NCBI GenBank assembly: GCA_030603445.1
Contig: JAUVXU010000016.1
Coordinates: 1-37,498, forward strand
Source of the DNA: Methanomicrobia archaeon
GTDB lineage: Archaea; Methanobacteriota_B; Thermococci; Methanofastidiosales; NM3
Direction: 5' to 3'
DNA length: 37,498 bases
Shown here: positions 26,586 to 35,012 of the stretch, one piece after another
Position numbering within the stretch: the stretch's first letter is position 1
Layout of the letters: every line of letters begins with the position of its first letter
Translations under genes and position numbers: made by a program
The notes under the pieces: generated by a model
What the model was told of the DNA's origin: nothing
Seen by the model: the letters and a program-made list of their open reading frames with translations, nothing else
Database searches by the model: none

Positions 26586-27611
26586 TTATAAAGGCAATTG
26601 GACAGCCTTTTTCCAGACTTCTATATTCTCTATGGGTGTGCCTGGAGCTATATCACATCCCGCACCCAAAATATGGCCTATGCCGCCCGTCTTTCGGATA
26701 CAGGATTTTGATTCTTCTAGGGTATCTTTCGGAGTTCCGTTAAATAATGTTTCAGCCGGATTGACATTCCCAAGAAGTGTTTGTTTGTTTCCAATTGTAT
26801 TTTTTGCATGTTCCAAATCTACGAGAAAATCTAATGAAAAAACATCTGCTCTTATGTCTGCTATGCTTTCAAGCCTGTCTGAAGTATTTCCACAAATATG
26901 CAGCAGAACATATCCATCCTGATCTCTTACTACCTTTGCAACGTCTTTTGTATATGACTGTGAAAATTTATCAAAATCTTCCTTTGATATCAGGTCCCCC
27001 GATGCTGTGGGATCGCAGAGAATTATCCCATCAACTCCCGAAGACATTAAATATTCACTATAATTCTTCAAAGTTTCAGTTGAGAAACTAAGCATGTCTT
27101 TAACAAATTTCGGATCATCGTATAGATCAAGCATCAAATTCTCCACGCCCCGGAGTTCTCCGACCAGGGTAAATGGACAAACTAGCGTCATGTATAAAAA
27201 TTTCTCTTTTCCAATTTTCTCCATTAATATCTTTGTAGTTTGCATTGCACTTTTGGCGCGGTAATCTTTTTCCGGGTCAGGTTGTTCCATTTTATCAAGT
27301 ACATCTGGGCCGCTGATAATATGTGTCATGGTGTTTGGACCCCCCACATCTGGAATGTTAACCTGGCATCCAAGTGCCTCAACAGGTGCAAGCCAATCCC
27401 ACATCGTTTCCAGGCCATCGAATTCACATTTATTTGTTACATCGATTTGTGCCAATGCTGCGAGCTTTGGATTTTCTATAGATTTTCCTACATTTAATTT
27501 AAGGTAATCAAGAGCCCAATAACCTTGGAAAGGCGGTCCTGTAGGTATACGATCCACCCCTTCCTTTTCGATAGCTGCTATAAACCGCTCTTTTGAACTC
27601 ATTTTTTCCAC
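26586..27611 (-). CDS. UroD-family cobamide methyltransferase, substrate-side candidate
   Basis: A 341-residue UroD-fold methyltransferase with zinc ligands His238-x-Cys240 (HICGN) and Cys319 (GAGCDIAPGTP). It is very similar to the C-terminal half of the fusion protein two genes on: both have PPFQGYWALD, MWDWLAPVEA, PFTL-GE-RG and a DP-ASG-LIS strand. It starts 3 bases after the stop of the corrinoid protein gene, so the pair is translationally linked. By analogy with MtvB/OdmB- and CmuA-like proteins it could demethylate the organic substrate, but whether it is first or second methyltransferase cannot be decided from sequence alone. Confidence 0.88.
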   Translation of the reverse strand: MEKMSSKERFIAAIEKEGVDRIPTGPPFQGYWALDYLKLNVGKSIENPKLAALAQIDVTNKCEFDGLETMWDWLAPVEALGCQVNIPDVGGPNTMTHIISGPDVLDKMEQPDPEKDYRAKSAMQTTKILMEKIGKEKFLYMTLVCPFTLVGELRGVENLMLDLYDDPKFVKDMLSFSTETLKNYSEYLMSSGVDGIILCDPTASGDLISKEDFDKFSQSYTKDVAKVVRDQDGYVLLHICGNTSDRLESIADIRADVFSLDFLVDLEHAKNTIGNKQTLLGNVNPAETLFNGTPKDTLEESKSCIRKTGGIGHILGAGCDIAPGTPIENIEVWKKAVQLPL

Positions 27612-27614
27612 TTT

Positions 27615-28256
27615 TTAGCCCCCTAATAGCTTTCCAACAAGTTTTACTGCTTTGGCTGCATCAGCGGCATAGCCGTCTGCTCCAATTGAATCGGCGTAAC
27701 TCTGTGAAACTGGCCCCCCTCCAATTATAACTTTGCAATTAACATTTTGTTCTTTAAGTGATTTTATGATATCGGGCATGCCAATCATGCTTGTAGTCAT
27801 GAGGGCAGACATTCCAACTATGTCTGTAGCCTCTTCTTTGGCAGTCTCCACAAATTTCTCAACAGGGACGTCTTTTCCAAGATCGATTACATCAAATCCA
27901 GCTGCTTCACAAAGCAGTTTTACTAGGTTCTTTCCAATATCGTGTATGTCGCCTGCAACTACGCCCAATACAATTTTTCCATTTGTTCTAACAGAACTTA
28001 CTGGTATGTGTGGTTTTAATATATCAACTGCCATATTCATCGCTCTTGCTGAGCGAAGTATTTGAGGGACAAATACCTCTCTTTTTTCGTATTTATCACT
28101 TACAACCTGCATACCCGGGCTAAGTCCTTCCATTATGCAGACATATGCATCAATACCTATCTCAATCGCTCTTTTCGCAGTTTTAATTGCAAGTTCATGA
28201 TCTCCGCTGACAACTGCACTTTTGAGCGTTTCAAATATTTTTTCTTTTTCTTCCAT
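27615..28256 (-). CDS. Corrinoid protein (MtaC/MttC-like methyl carrier)
   Basis: A 213-residue methyl-corrinoid carrier. Residues 1-90 are the helical cap that shields the methyl group (EGLSPGMQVVSDKYEKREVFVPQIL), and the rest is the Rossmann-like B12 domain with GDIHDIGKNLV, His105 being the lower cobalt ligand, and IVGMSALMTTSM for the nucleotide loop. The length is normal for MtaC/MtbC/MttC proteins. The ATG lies one base after the stop of the iron-sulfur flavoprotein gene, and the methyltransferase follows 3 bases on. Reductive reactivation of oxidised Co(II) would be needed; no RamA/RACo gene is in the window. Confidence 0.94.
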   Translation of the reverse strand: MEEKEKIFETLKSAVVSGDHELAIKTAKRAIEIGIDAYVCIMEGLSPGMQVVSDKYEKREVFVPQILRSARAMNMAVDILKPHIPVSSVRTNGKIVLGVVAGDIHDIGKNLVKLLCEAAGFDVIDLGKDVPVEKFVETAKEEATDIVGMSALMTTSMIGMPDIIKSLKEQNVNCKVIIGGGPVSQSYADSIGADGYAADAAKAVKLVGKLLGG

Positions 28257-28257
28257 T

Positions 28258-28836
28258 TTATCGCCTTTTAATCATTTTAACAACTTCACAAACTTTTCTT
28301 GCTAAATTTTTGCTTGTTTCAATACCGAATTCATCCTTTTTGGCATCATTAACATCGCATCCTACACCAACTCCCCCAAAATGGGAGCTTTCTTTCTCAC
28401 TGACTACAACTGCATTGTGGGTAAGGAAAAATGCGTGTATTTGTTGCAACGTTGTTTCCTGACCCCCGTTTCTATATGCTCCAACACTAATTCCGCCCCC
28501 GACCTTGTTTTGTAGAACAAAACTATCCCGTATGCAGCAGGTTCTGTCCATCATTGCTTTTGTCTGGGAAGAAACACCGCAAAAGTAGACTGGGGAACCT
28601 ATTATGATGCCATCAGATGATGCCATTTTTTCAATTACAATCGCCATATCATCCTTTTGTGAACATTCCCCCTTTTCCTCGCAATGCCCACATCCAAGAC
28701 AAGAAGCAATTTGAAGGTCTTTTAAAAGTATTATTTCTGTTTCAAATCCGGATTTTTGTATTTCTTTTAAAGCTTCTTCTACCAAAAACTGTGTATTTCC
28801 CGCTCTTGGAGAACCAACTATCCCCAATATCTTCAT
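28258..28836 (-). CDS. Iron-sulfur flavoprotein (NADPH-FMN reductase/ISF family)
   Basis: A 192-residue flavodoxin-fold protein with the FMN loop GSPRAGNTQFL at the N terminus. The compact cysteine motif CLGCGHCEEKGEC (CxxCxxCx5C) is the ISF family's [4Fe-4S] site. GSPVYFCGVSSQTKAMMDRT is the second FMN contact. ISF proteins pass electrons between ferredoxin and other acceptors. Here it overlaps the oxidoreductase gene by four bases and precedes the corrinoid protein by one, so a role in carrying electrons from aldehyde oxidation or in reducing the corrinoid is plausible but inferred. Confidence 0.9.
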   Translation of the reverse strand: MKILGIVGSPRAGNTQFLVEEALKEIQKSGFETEIILLKDLQIASCLGCGHCEEKGECSQKDDMAIVIEKMASSDGIIIGSPVYFCGVSSQTKAMMDRTCCIRDSFVLQNKVGGGISVGAYRNGGQETTLQQIHAFFLTHNAVVVSEKESSHFGGVGVGCDVNDAKKDEFGIETSKNLARKVCEVVKMIKRR

Positions 28837-30677
28837 AAAAATTCCCCTTTTAGCCCTATAGACTCCAGTTTAGCTTTGGAGGGATATCCCTTTTCGTCCC
28901 ACCCACGAAGGGTATAACATTCTTTGAGCATCTCTTCAAAAGGAGGGACACGGCCTTTTCTGGCTCCTTCTTTTGAAGGAACCATTAACTTTTTTGGCAA
29001 TATATCGTACTCGGGGCCTTTTCCATCCCTAATGTTTAGCAAACGCTGGAAGTTGTAGATTCTTTCTCCACAAGTTGCAAGATCTTTGATAGACCATCCC
29101 CACCCGGTAGTTGCATTTAGGGCATCAAGATATTGTGTAATTGAAGCTTCACCTTCAACAAAGACAAATGCACAGAGAACGGCCGATCCTAAGAAAGCGC
29201 CAAAATCCTGGTGTACAATTGCAAGCTTTGTCTTATCTTCCACAACAAAAAACCTAGGTTTTTTGCCTACATCAAATTCAGGAAGTATAAAACCACCAAT
29301 CTCTGTTTCTTCCGGGCATCCCCTATAATGGCAAGCGCCCCTTGTGCCTGTAGCATAGTTGACTGCAAGGCTATAGCACAGTCTCGGATCATGCCCGGGC
29401 AGATCAAGCCCTCTGACATGGACCGCATAATCCTCTTTTCCAAACTTCTTCGCTACATTTAAAGTGCCTTCAGCAAGCAAGTCTCCAATGCCTTTTCTGT
29501 TTCCTATCATCTCAACAAGTCTGATCACGGCCTCGGAATCGCCCCATTCTATCTTCATATCACCCAGTTGAGCAGCAGGTATCCAGCCGTTCTCATATGC
29601 CTGCATGGAAAAACCAATCACAGACCCAGTGGAGATAGTATCTATTCCTAACTTGTTGCAAATGTCATTTGCTTTTGCAATAGCTTTGGCATCGTTAACA
29701 AGACAGTTGGCTCCGAGAAGCGCAAGAGTTTCATATTCGGGGCCAGGGCCATCAATCATATATGGCTCCGTAATGCTTATGTGTCTATGACAAGCAAGAG
29801 GACAATACAGGCAGGCCTTTGGTTTTACATTCAATGTCTCGTTGTAATTTGGAGTGCATAGGGGTTCTCCTTCTTCAGTCCAGCAGCAGCCGTCCCAGTA
29901 TTTTTTTGGGGTGTTATCTAATGCATTGAATGTTTCAAATCCCCCAACTGTCCCCCATTTTCTTAGGTCTTTTCCTCTTTCATTTTTAGCCATTTTTTTC
30001 ATTATATCTTTCTGGATTTCCTTTAGCAGTTCTTCATTATGCACTTCTAGTTTTTTTCCTCCAAGAACACTGACTGCTTTAAGGTTTTTTGAACCCATTA
30101 CAGCGCCATTGCCTGTCCTGCCGGCATAACTATGCTTATCTACAACAACACATGCAAAACGTACTTTTGATTCTCCAGCAGGCCCTATTGCTGCCACGCT
30201 TGCTTTTTTATCAGTCTCATTTTTTATAGCATCAATAGATTCAAAGCTGTCCTGCCCCCATATCCCGGAAGCATCTCGTATCTCCAGATTATCCTCCTCT
30301 ATCCAGAGGTATACGGGGGATTTTGATTTTCCTTCCACAATAAGAGCATCAATACCGCAGCCTTTGATATTTGGGCCGAATTTCGCGCCAGCTGCAGAAT
30401 CACCCAAAGTATATGTTAGTGGTGATTTAGAAATCAACGACCATTTTGCCGAACCAGGTATTTTCGTTCCCTGAAATGGCCCTGTAGCAAATATTATTTT
30501 ATTGTTAGGGTGGAGGGGATCAACTTCCTTTGGAACTTCATCATAGAGTATCTTGGCGCCAAGCCCCGAGCCACCTAAAAATAGCTTGTAAAAATCATCA
30601 TCAAATGTATCATATTTTATCTTGCCATCTGTAAGATTTACTCTTGCAATTTTATTAAAGTAACCTGATCCCGACAT
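28833..30677 (-). CDS. aor: Aldehyde:ferredoxin oxidoreductase (tungsten enzyme)
   Basis: It oxidises aldehydes to carboxylic acids at a tungsten bis-pterin centre and reduces ferredoxin. The 614 residues are of normal length. Hallmarks include the N-terminal YFNKIARVNLTDGKI, GGSGLGAKILYDEV, TGPFQGTKIPGSAKW, GRTGNGAVMGSKNLKAV for the pterin, and the [4Fe-4S] ligands Cys289, Cys292 and Cys296 in CLYCPLAC, with a further Cys in GSAVLCAFV. The specific aldehyde cannot be told. AAGGAGG lies 9 bases before the ATG. A terminator-like hairpin separates it from the upstream iron-sulfur protein gene, so its expression may be attenuated relative to the first three genes. Confidence 0.95.
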   Translation of the reverse strand: MSGSGYFNKIARVNLTDGKIKYDTFDDDFYKLFLGGSGLGAKILYDEVPKEVDPLHPNNKIIFATGPFQGTKIPGSAKWSLISKSPLTYTLGDSAAGAKFGPNIKGCGIDALIVEGKSKSPVYLWIEEDNLEIRDASGIWGQDSFESIDAIKNETDKKASVAAIGPAGESKVRFACVVVDKHSYAGRTGNGAVMGSKNLKAVSVLGGKKLEVHNEELLKEIQKDIMKKMAKNERGKDLRKWGTVGGFETFNALDNTPKKYWDGCCWTEEGEPLCTPNYNETLNVKPKACLYCPLACHRHISITEPYMIDGPGPEYETLALLGANCLVNDAKAIAKANDICNKLGIDTISTGSVIGFSMQAYENGWIPAAQLGDMKIEWGDSEAVIRLVEMIGNRKGIGDLLAEGTLNVAKKFGKEDYAVHVRGLDLPGHDPRLCYSLAVNYATGTRGACHYRGCPEETEIGGFILPEFDVGKKPRFFVVEDKTKLAIVHQDFGAFLGSAVLCAFVFVEGEASITQYLDALNATTGWGWSIKDLATCGERIYNFQRLLNIRDGKGPEYDILPKKLMVPSKEGARKGRVPPFEEMLKECYTLRGWDEKGYPSKAKLESIGLKGEFL

Positions 30678-30690
30678 TGAAAATTGCCTC

Positions 30691-30722
30691 CTTAAAAAAA
30701 AGAAAAGCCCCTAAAGGGCTTT
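30691..30722 (-). terminator. Intra-operon terminator/attenuator hairpin
   Basis: On the minus strand AAAGCCC-TTTAG-GGGCTTT is followed by TCTTTTTTTT: a 7-bp stem, 5-base loop and T-run. The TAG stop of the HdrD-like gene is in the loop, and the ribosome site of the oxidoreductase gene follows directly. It should partly end transcription inside the operon, depending on ribosome position. Confidence 0.65.
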
Positions 30723-31991
30723 GTCTAAAAGTTGCATCAGATCGTATGTCGGTATATCTTTTTTGATGGCTTTAGCTCCGTCATTAAGGTTCGCATGACA
30801 GAATGGACATATAGAAACAACAGCTTCTGCTCCAATTTCCATTGCTTCCTCAATTCTGACCGAAGACGTGTTTACTGCAAACTCTGGATAATCAGTTTTG
30901 ACTCCTCCGCCTGCACCACAACAAAGTGAATCTCTCTTTATCCGATTGAATTCAACAAGCTCCAGACCTGGAATAGCTTTCAAAAGTTCCCGGGGCTGTT
31001 CGTAGACCGAGTGGCTCTGATCTTCTTCTCCACTGCCAAGAACGTATCTGTGAAGATGTCTTCCTGTGTGACATGGGTCATGATACGCTACCTTCAATTT
31101 TACGGGTTTTTCAGGTTTCCATTCACCATTTTTGAATTTTTCGTGGAGATAGTCTATAGTATGCATTATTTTTATGCCATCCACATAGTCCTCATATCCT
31201 TCTATGTCTGGATAATCCTTGTTAAAGCATCTGAAACAACCTGCACAGGACGTTATAATAGTATCAACGCCGCGTTTATCATGGAGCTCCTTGAACGTTT
31301 CCAGTGTTTTCTTTGCGACCCTCTCAAATCCTTGCTCCACACCCATTCGTCTGACAGTAGAACCACAACAGACCTCTTTATCATAAAGATATCCGAAATC
31401 AACGCCTATTTTGTTGAGTACATTTACAGTGGAAACAGCTATGTCCCTAATTGGTGCATTGTACGCGGGAGTGCATCCTGCATAATAAAGCACTTTAGCA
31501 TCTTCCTTATTTATATTCTTAATAGGCGTGGTTTTCTTGAAAGCATTTGTCCATTTGGCCCTGAGCTTTCGTGGCCCAGTGTAAGGATTGTCGTTGTTTT
31601 TCATCGATTTTATTAGAATTTCTCCTGATTGGGGGCCAAGCCCTCGTTCTTGAATTTCAAACCGTATATGCTGAAGAATATCGGCGCCATATGCCCTAAT
31701 TGGCTTGAAGGCATCTGTATCGTTAAGATAACATTGTTCTGCGCAATTCCCACAAAGGGTACAGTAGCTAAATGTCTCTGCAACATCGTTATCCCACTTG
31801 AGATCCCCGTTTCTAAGTGCCCGATATATCTGCATCCTGCCCTGCAGTGTATAATCGAGGAAAGATCTGTCAATAAAGGAGGGGCATATCCTCTCTCTTG
31901 TTCCTTCGTGTTGGGTTCTGCATGTTCCGCACCCTATGCATCGCTCGGGAAGATTATTTTCCTTCAATATTTTTTCAATATCTAGTGTCAT
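30711..31991 (-). CDS. HdrD/GlpC/GlcF-type iron-sulfur protein with two CCG domains
   Basis: An electron-carrying subunit of 426 residues. Two N-terminal clusters are bound by Cys18, 21, 24 and 36 (CIGCGTC...CP) and by Cys77, 80, 83 and 87 (CTLCGNCAEQC). Two CCG domains follow (EVCCGSTVRRMG and DSLCCGAGGGVKTD), the fold that holds the noncubane cluster in HdrB/HdrD and occurs in GlcF, GlpC and LutA. It starts directly after the stop of the flavoprotein gene, as in GlcD-GlcF pairs, so it probably accepts that flavoprotein's electrons. The acceptor (thiol/disulfide, quinone or ferredoxin) is not indicated; no membrane cytochrome is present. Confidence 0.9.
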   Translation of the reverse strand: MTLDIEKILKENNLPERCIGCGTCRTQHEGTRERICPSFIDRSFLDYTLQGRMQIYRALRNGDLKWDNDVAETFSYCTLCGNCAEQCYLNDTDAFKPIRAYGADILQHIRFEIQERGLGPQSGEILIKSMKNNDNPYTGPRKLRAKWTNAFKKTTPIKNINKEDAKVLYYAGCTPAYNAPIRDIAVSTVNVLNKIGVDFGYLYDKEVCCGSTVRRMGVEQGFERVAKKTLETFKELHDKRGVDTIITSCAGCFRCFNKDYPDIEGYEDYVDGIKIMHTIDYLHEKFKNGEWKPEKPVKLKVAYHDPCHTGRHLHRYVLGSGEEDQSHSVYEQPRELLKAIPGLELVEFNRIKRDSLCCGAGGGVKTDYPEFAVNTSSVRIEEAMEIGAEAVVSICPFCHANLNDGAKAIKKDIPTYDLMQLLDKAL

Positions 31992-33449
31992 TTATATCCC
32001 CCCTATTTGTCCCCGATTCATGATTCTATACGGGTCTATGGCATCTTTTATCGTTTTTATCAGCTTTACAGTGTTCGGATCTGCATTTTCCATATTAACA
32101 CGACTTGCCCAATAAGTGGGCTTGTAGATTACTGCGCCCAATTTGACTTCAGCTTCGCCGATCTCTTTAAGAAGAGCCCTATCTTTCTCTTTTTCTTTCT
32201 CACTGGCATCTTTATGCTGGAATACATTAAACCGAAGTATGGTTTCATGGCCGTTTTCCATTACTCTGTTATATTGCATTATGGGATGATCAGGTTCTAC
32301 ATAACCACGTTTTTCGTAGATCTTCTCAGCAATCCGATAAAGCTCCGCCTGTAGAAATGCGGGTACATAACAGCCGACCCATTGGCCAATGCCGCCTCTA
32401 TTGCCATCCATGTCATTGGTGAGCTGCATTGGTAGATCATGGAAGTACTGCAATTGATTTCCAGGTGGAAGTGTAGGTAGTCCTTCCTTTTCTGGTGTGA
32501 TCACAATGTTCTTATCCTCGGCGCAAATCTTTTTCAATATCTCTATCTTTGCATCCATCAACTTTTCACTTGCAGCTTGCAAAACAACCCAGCTCTGAAG
32601 TTCAGCCTCGCCTTTTTCTCTGTAAAACGGCATTTTCTCTCCGCATTCCACTCGCCCCCATGCCCAGTTGTTTGATGCAATATCACAAGCAATCTGTTGT
32701 TTGGCAATATTCATCTGATTTGGGTATCCGTGCTCAACAGTATCTGCATCCACGTAAAATGCTTCCTGATATGCTGGTTCCTTGTAAATCTTTATTCCGG
32801 CTTTTGTAACGATGCCCGTAGTACCTGCCCAACCAACAAACAGGCCTGTAAGATCTATAACCGGGGCCCGTGATCCCCAATATGGCGATATCATGTGCGA
32901 GCCTAATCTGACAAGTTCCCCGTTGGGCATTACTGCCTCCAGGCCATTGAGATAGTAGCTTCCATCCCCGTGGGCAAGACCAATATCCATCATGCCACAC
33001 AACAAATATCCTGTTACGACACCGCTTGCCGGTGGTGAGTAAGTATATGCACCAACATAACCGGGTGCTCTTTTTACCATCTCTCTCTTAAAATCTGCCC
33101 AAGTAAGCCCCCCTTCTACTACAGCATAGAGGGCGTCTGTGTTTATTTCTTCAACTTTGTTCATTCTTCTTAAATCAATTATCAAGCCCCCGTGATAGGC
33201 ATTGCACATGCCCGCAGTAGTTAAATTGCAGACCCACGGAATAACATTGACCTTGTTTTTCCAAGCAATGCGCATTATGGCCTGTATTTCCTCCGTATTT
33301 GCAGGCATGCATACTGCATCTGGTTTACCAGGCGGTTCTACCGCACACCAATCGTTTGAATATGCATAACATGTCGTTTTCTTTTGAGAAATATATTTTT
33401 GTCCAACTACTCCTTCAAGTTCATTATATACTTTTTTATCTAATACCAT
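31992..33449 (-). CDS. FAD-linked oxidoreductase, GlcD/vanillyl-alcohol-oxidase superfamily
   Basis: A flavin dehydrogenase of about 485 residues. The PCMH-type FAD domain shows the diphosphate loop VIPWVCNLTTAGMC, LIIDLRRMNKVEEINTDALYAVVEGGLTW, and SPPASGVVTGYLL...GDGSYYLNGLEAVMPNGELVRLG. The C-terminal part ends IKDAIDPYRIMNRGQIGGI, close to the LKxALDPxxIxxPG end of 4-cresol dehydrogenase and vanillyl alcohol oxidase, and also compatible with GlcD. No covalent-FAD residue is assigned. I choose the ATG at 33449, which has GGAGGTG six bases upstream; the open frame to 33539 runs into the poly-T hairpin and the permease. A 2-hydroxy acid or an aromatic alcohol or phenol are candidate substrates. 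Confidence 0.85.
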   Translation of the reverse strand: MVLDKKVYNELEGVVGQKYISQKKTTCYAYSNDWCAVEPPGKPDAVCMPANTEEIQAIMRIAWKNKVNVIPWVCNLTTAGMCNAYHGGLIIDLRRMNKVEEINTDALYAVVEGGLTWADFKREMVKRAPGYVGAYTYSPPASGVVTGYLLCGMMDIGLAHGDGSYYLNGLEAVMPNGELVRLGSHMISPYWGSRAPVIDLTGLFVGWAGTTGIVTKAGIKIYKEPAYQEAFYVDADTVEHGYPNQMNIAKQQIACDIASNNWAWGRVECGEKMPFYREKGEAELQSWVVLQAASEKLMDAKIEILKKICAEDKNIVITPEKEGLPTLPPGNQLQYFHDLPMQLTNDMDGNRGGIGQWVGCYVPAFLQAELYRIAEKIYEKRGYVEPDHPIMQYNRVMENGHETILRFNVFQHKDASEKEKEKDRALLKEIGEAEVKLGAVIYKPTYWASRVNMENADPNTVKLIKTIKDAIDPYRIMNRGQIGGI

Positions 33450-33468
33450 TATTTCCACCTCCCACTTT

Positions 33469-33514
33469 ATAGACCTAAAATAAAAAAAAGAAAAAAAGAA
33501 AAAAAGAGGTCTAT
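33469..33514 (-). terminator. Inverted repeat around a U-rich loop after the permease gene
   Basis: ATAGACCT (minus strand, 33514-33507) and AGGTCTAT (33476-33469) form a perfect 8-bp stem round a 30-base, almost pure T loop with scattered C. The TAG stop of the permease lies in the first arm. The U-tract could end archaeal transcription, and the stem could hide it, so this looks like a second attenuation point in the operon. Confidence 0.5.
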
Positions 33515-34875
33515 TTTTCTTCCGTGCCTGTCGGTACACTAATTACGTACTCTTCTGGATATCTGCTTCGTTCATATCGTAGGAACAGCCATACTAACAA
33601 GCCTAGGAAGTAATAAACTGCGAACATTTTCCATAGCGTGTTGTCAAAGTATTTTATAGTGTAGTAAAACATCGCAATTCCGCAAATCACAGCTAGAACG
33701 CCGGTAGCAACGCCGCCGGGTACTTTCCATGGTCTCTTCCAGTTCGGATGTGCGCTTCGAAGTTTGATGAACGAAAGGCTTGACACAGTGTATGTTATTG
33801 TCACTCCTACTGCCATTAGCGTGAACAGATATTCAAGCCAACTGGTTCCAGATATCGCTATGAAGAACAAAGCGACAGCAAGTATTGCCCAGTTTGCTGT
33901 GCTGGGTACGTGGTGTTTGTTCAACCTGTCAAATTGTCGTGGAAGTATTCTTGCTTTCCCCATGCTGTACAGAAGCCTTGAGCTTGCAAGCCAGAATCCA
34001 TTGAGGCATGTAGCAAGTGCGAAGAAGTTTGCCAAAGCTATCGCATACATGGCCCAACTACCATACAATGCTCCTGCAATCGTTGCGCTTACCATTTCAG
34101 TTTCTATCAGTTGATCAAACGGCATCATTCCGGAATTCACTATACACAACCCTGCGTACAGGACTATGCAGAAAAGAACCGAACCCACTATAAGCCTCCA
34201 ATGTTTCTTAGCAGGATACTTTGCCTCTTCAGCAAACTGAGGAATTATTTCAAATCCAAAGAACATAGTCACCATCAAAGCAGTTGCCGTGAAGAAACCA
34301 CTAGTACCTGTCTGGTAGAACGGATGTAAATGTGCTGTTGAAAACGTTGAGTGTGTGACGAACAGAGCCATTATGGTAAATGCGACTACCACAAGCACAA
34401 TAAACATTATAAACTGTGCCGTAGCGCTGATAATCAGTTCCCGAGAGTTCAGGATCGCAAAACAGATAGCAAGAATAGCAGCTATTATCATCATCTGTGA
34501 TAATGTCATAGCAGGCAGCCAGAGGTATTGGATTATCCAAAGTAGAGCCATAAGCTGGAACGAAAGAACTGTTGTATATGAAAGTAGCAAGCTCCATGAG
34601 GCCCAGTAAGATACTTCTTTTCCAAAAGCATTTTGTATAAATACAAAGGGTCCACCAACAAAAGGTAACATTGCCGTCATTTCACCATATACTAGACCTA
34701 TTGGGACACACATAAGTCCCGTGATCACAAATGATAGAGCAATCGAAGGTCCTGTAAGTGATATCCACCACTGCATCATTACGAGCCATGGGCCAATAAT
34801 AGCCGCTGTTGCCATAGCAAATAAGTACCAGCCTCCAAGAGATCGCGTGAGTTTCATTGTTTCATTTTCAGCCAT
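33511..34875 (-). CDS. APC-superfamily amino acid/amine permease
   Basis: A 454-residue transporter with about twelve membrane segments. The first helix has AAIIGPWLVMMQWW in place of the usual glycine-rich GxGIF loop, and GYLVYGEMTAMLPFVGGPFVF-like helix 2 (GLVYGEMTAMLPFVGG) and WLASSRLLYSMGKARILP are typical of APC. The first gene of the nine-gene island, it has a perfect GGAGGTGA ribosome site 7 bases before the ATG. It probably imports the substrate on which the island acts. APC carriers usually take amino acids or amines, which favours an N- or S-methylated amino compound, though some import other acids. The substrate is not determined. Confidence 0.9.
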   Translation of the reverse strand: MAENETMKLTRSLGGWYLFAMATAAIIGPWLVMMQWWISLTGPSIALSFVITGLMCVPIGLVYGEMTAMLPFVGGPFVFIQNAFGKEVSYWASWSLLLSYTTVLSFQLMALLWIIQYLWLPAMTLSQMMIIAAILAICFAILNSRELIISATAQFIMFIVLVVVAFTIMALFVTHSTFSTAHLHPFYQTGTSGFFTATALMVTMFFGFEIIPQFAEEAKYPAKKHWRLIVGSVLFCIVLYAGLCIVNSGMMPFDQLIETEMVSATIAGALYGSWAMYAIALANFFALATCLNGFWLASSRLLYSMGKARILPRQFDRLNKHHVPSTANWAILAVALFFIAISGTSWLEYLFTLMAVGVTITYTVSSLSFIKLRSAHPNWKRPWKVPGGVATGVLAVICGIAMFYYTIKYFDNTLWKMFAVYYFLGLLVWLFLRYERSRYPEEYVISVPTGTEEK

Positions 34876-34913
34876 ATTTTTTTCACCTCCTTTTAATTTG
34901 ATATATATTTAAT

Positions 34914-34926
34914 ACTCATAAAATTC
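34914..34926 (-). promoter_or_regulatory. TATA-like box for the nine-gene island
   Basis: GAATTTTATGAG on the minus strand would start transcription about 34896, leaving a leader of some 20 bases that keeps the ribosome site at 34883-34890. A second AT box at 34901-34912 lies too close to the gene to preserve that site. Confidence 0.4.
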
Positions 34927-34960
34927 ACTCTTTTTTCTTTTTTTAAGCCTTTTGAGTCCT

Positions 34961-34978
34961 ATTGCAAACTGTTGCAAC
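34961..34978. promoter_or_regulatory. Candidate operator, copy 1 (ATTGCAA-ACTG-TTGCAAC)
   Basis: An 18-bp inverted repeat with 7-base arms and a 4-base spacer, with one mismatch at the outer base. It lies about 40 bp upstream of the island's TATA-like box and 52 bp from its twin. Size and symmetry suit an Lrp/AsnC dimer, encoded divergently next door. Confidence 0.65.
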
Positions 34979-35012
34979 AGATTATTTAAATCATTATTTT
35001 AGATAAACGGGT

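Noticed and set aside
33450-33539. Longer flavoprotein starting at 33539.
   Set aside because: The added 30 residues are translated from the poly-T inverted repeat and permease end; a strong ribosome site precedes the ATG at 33449.
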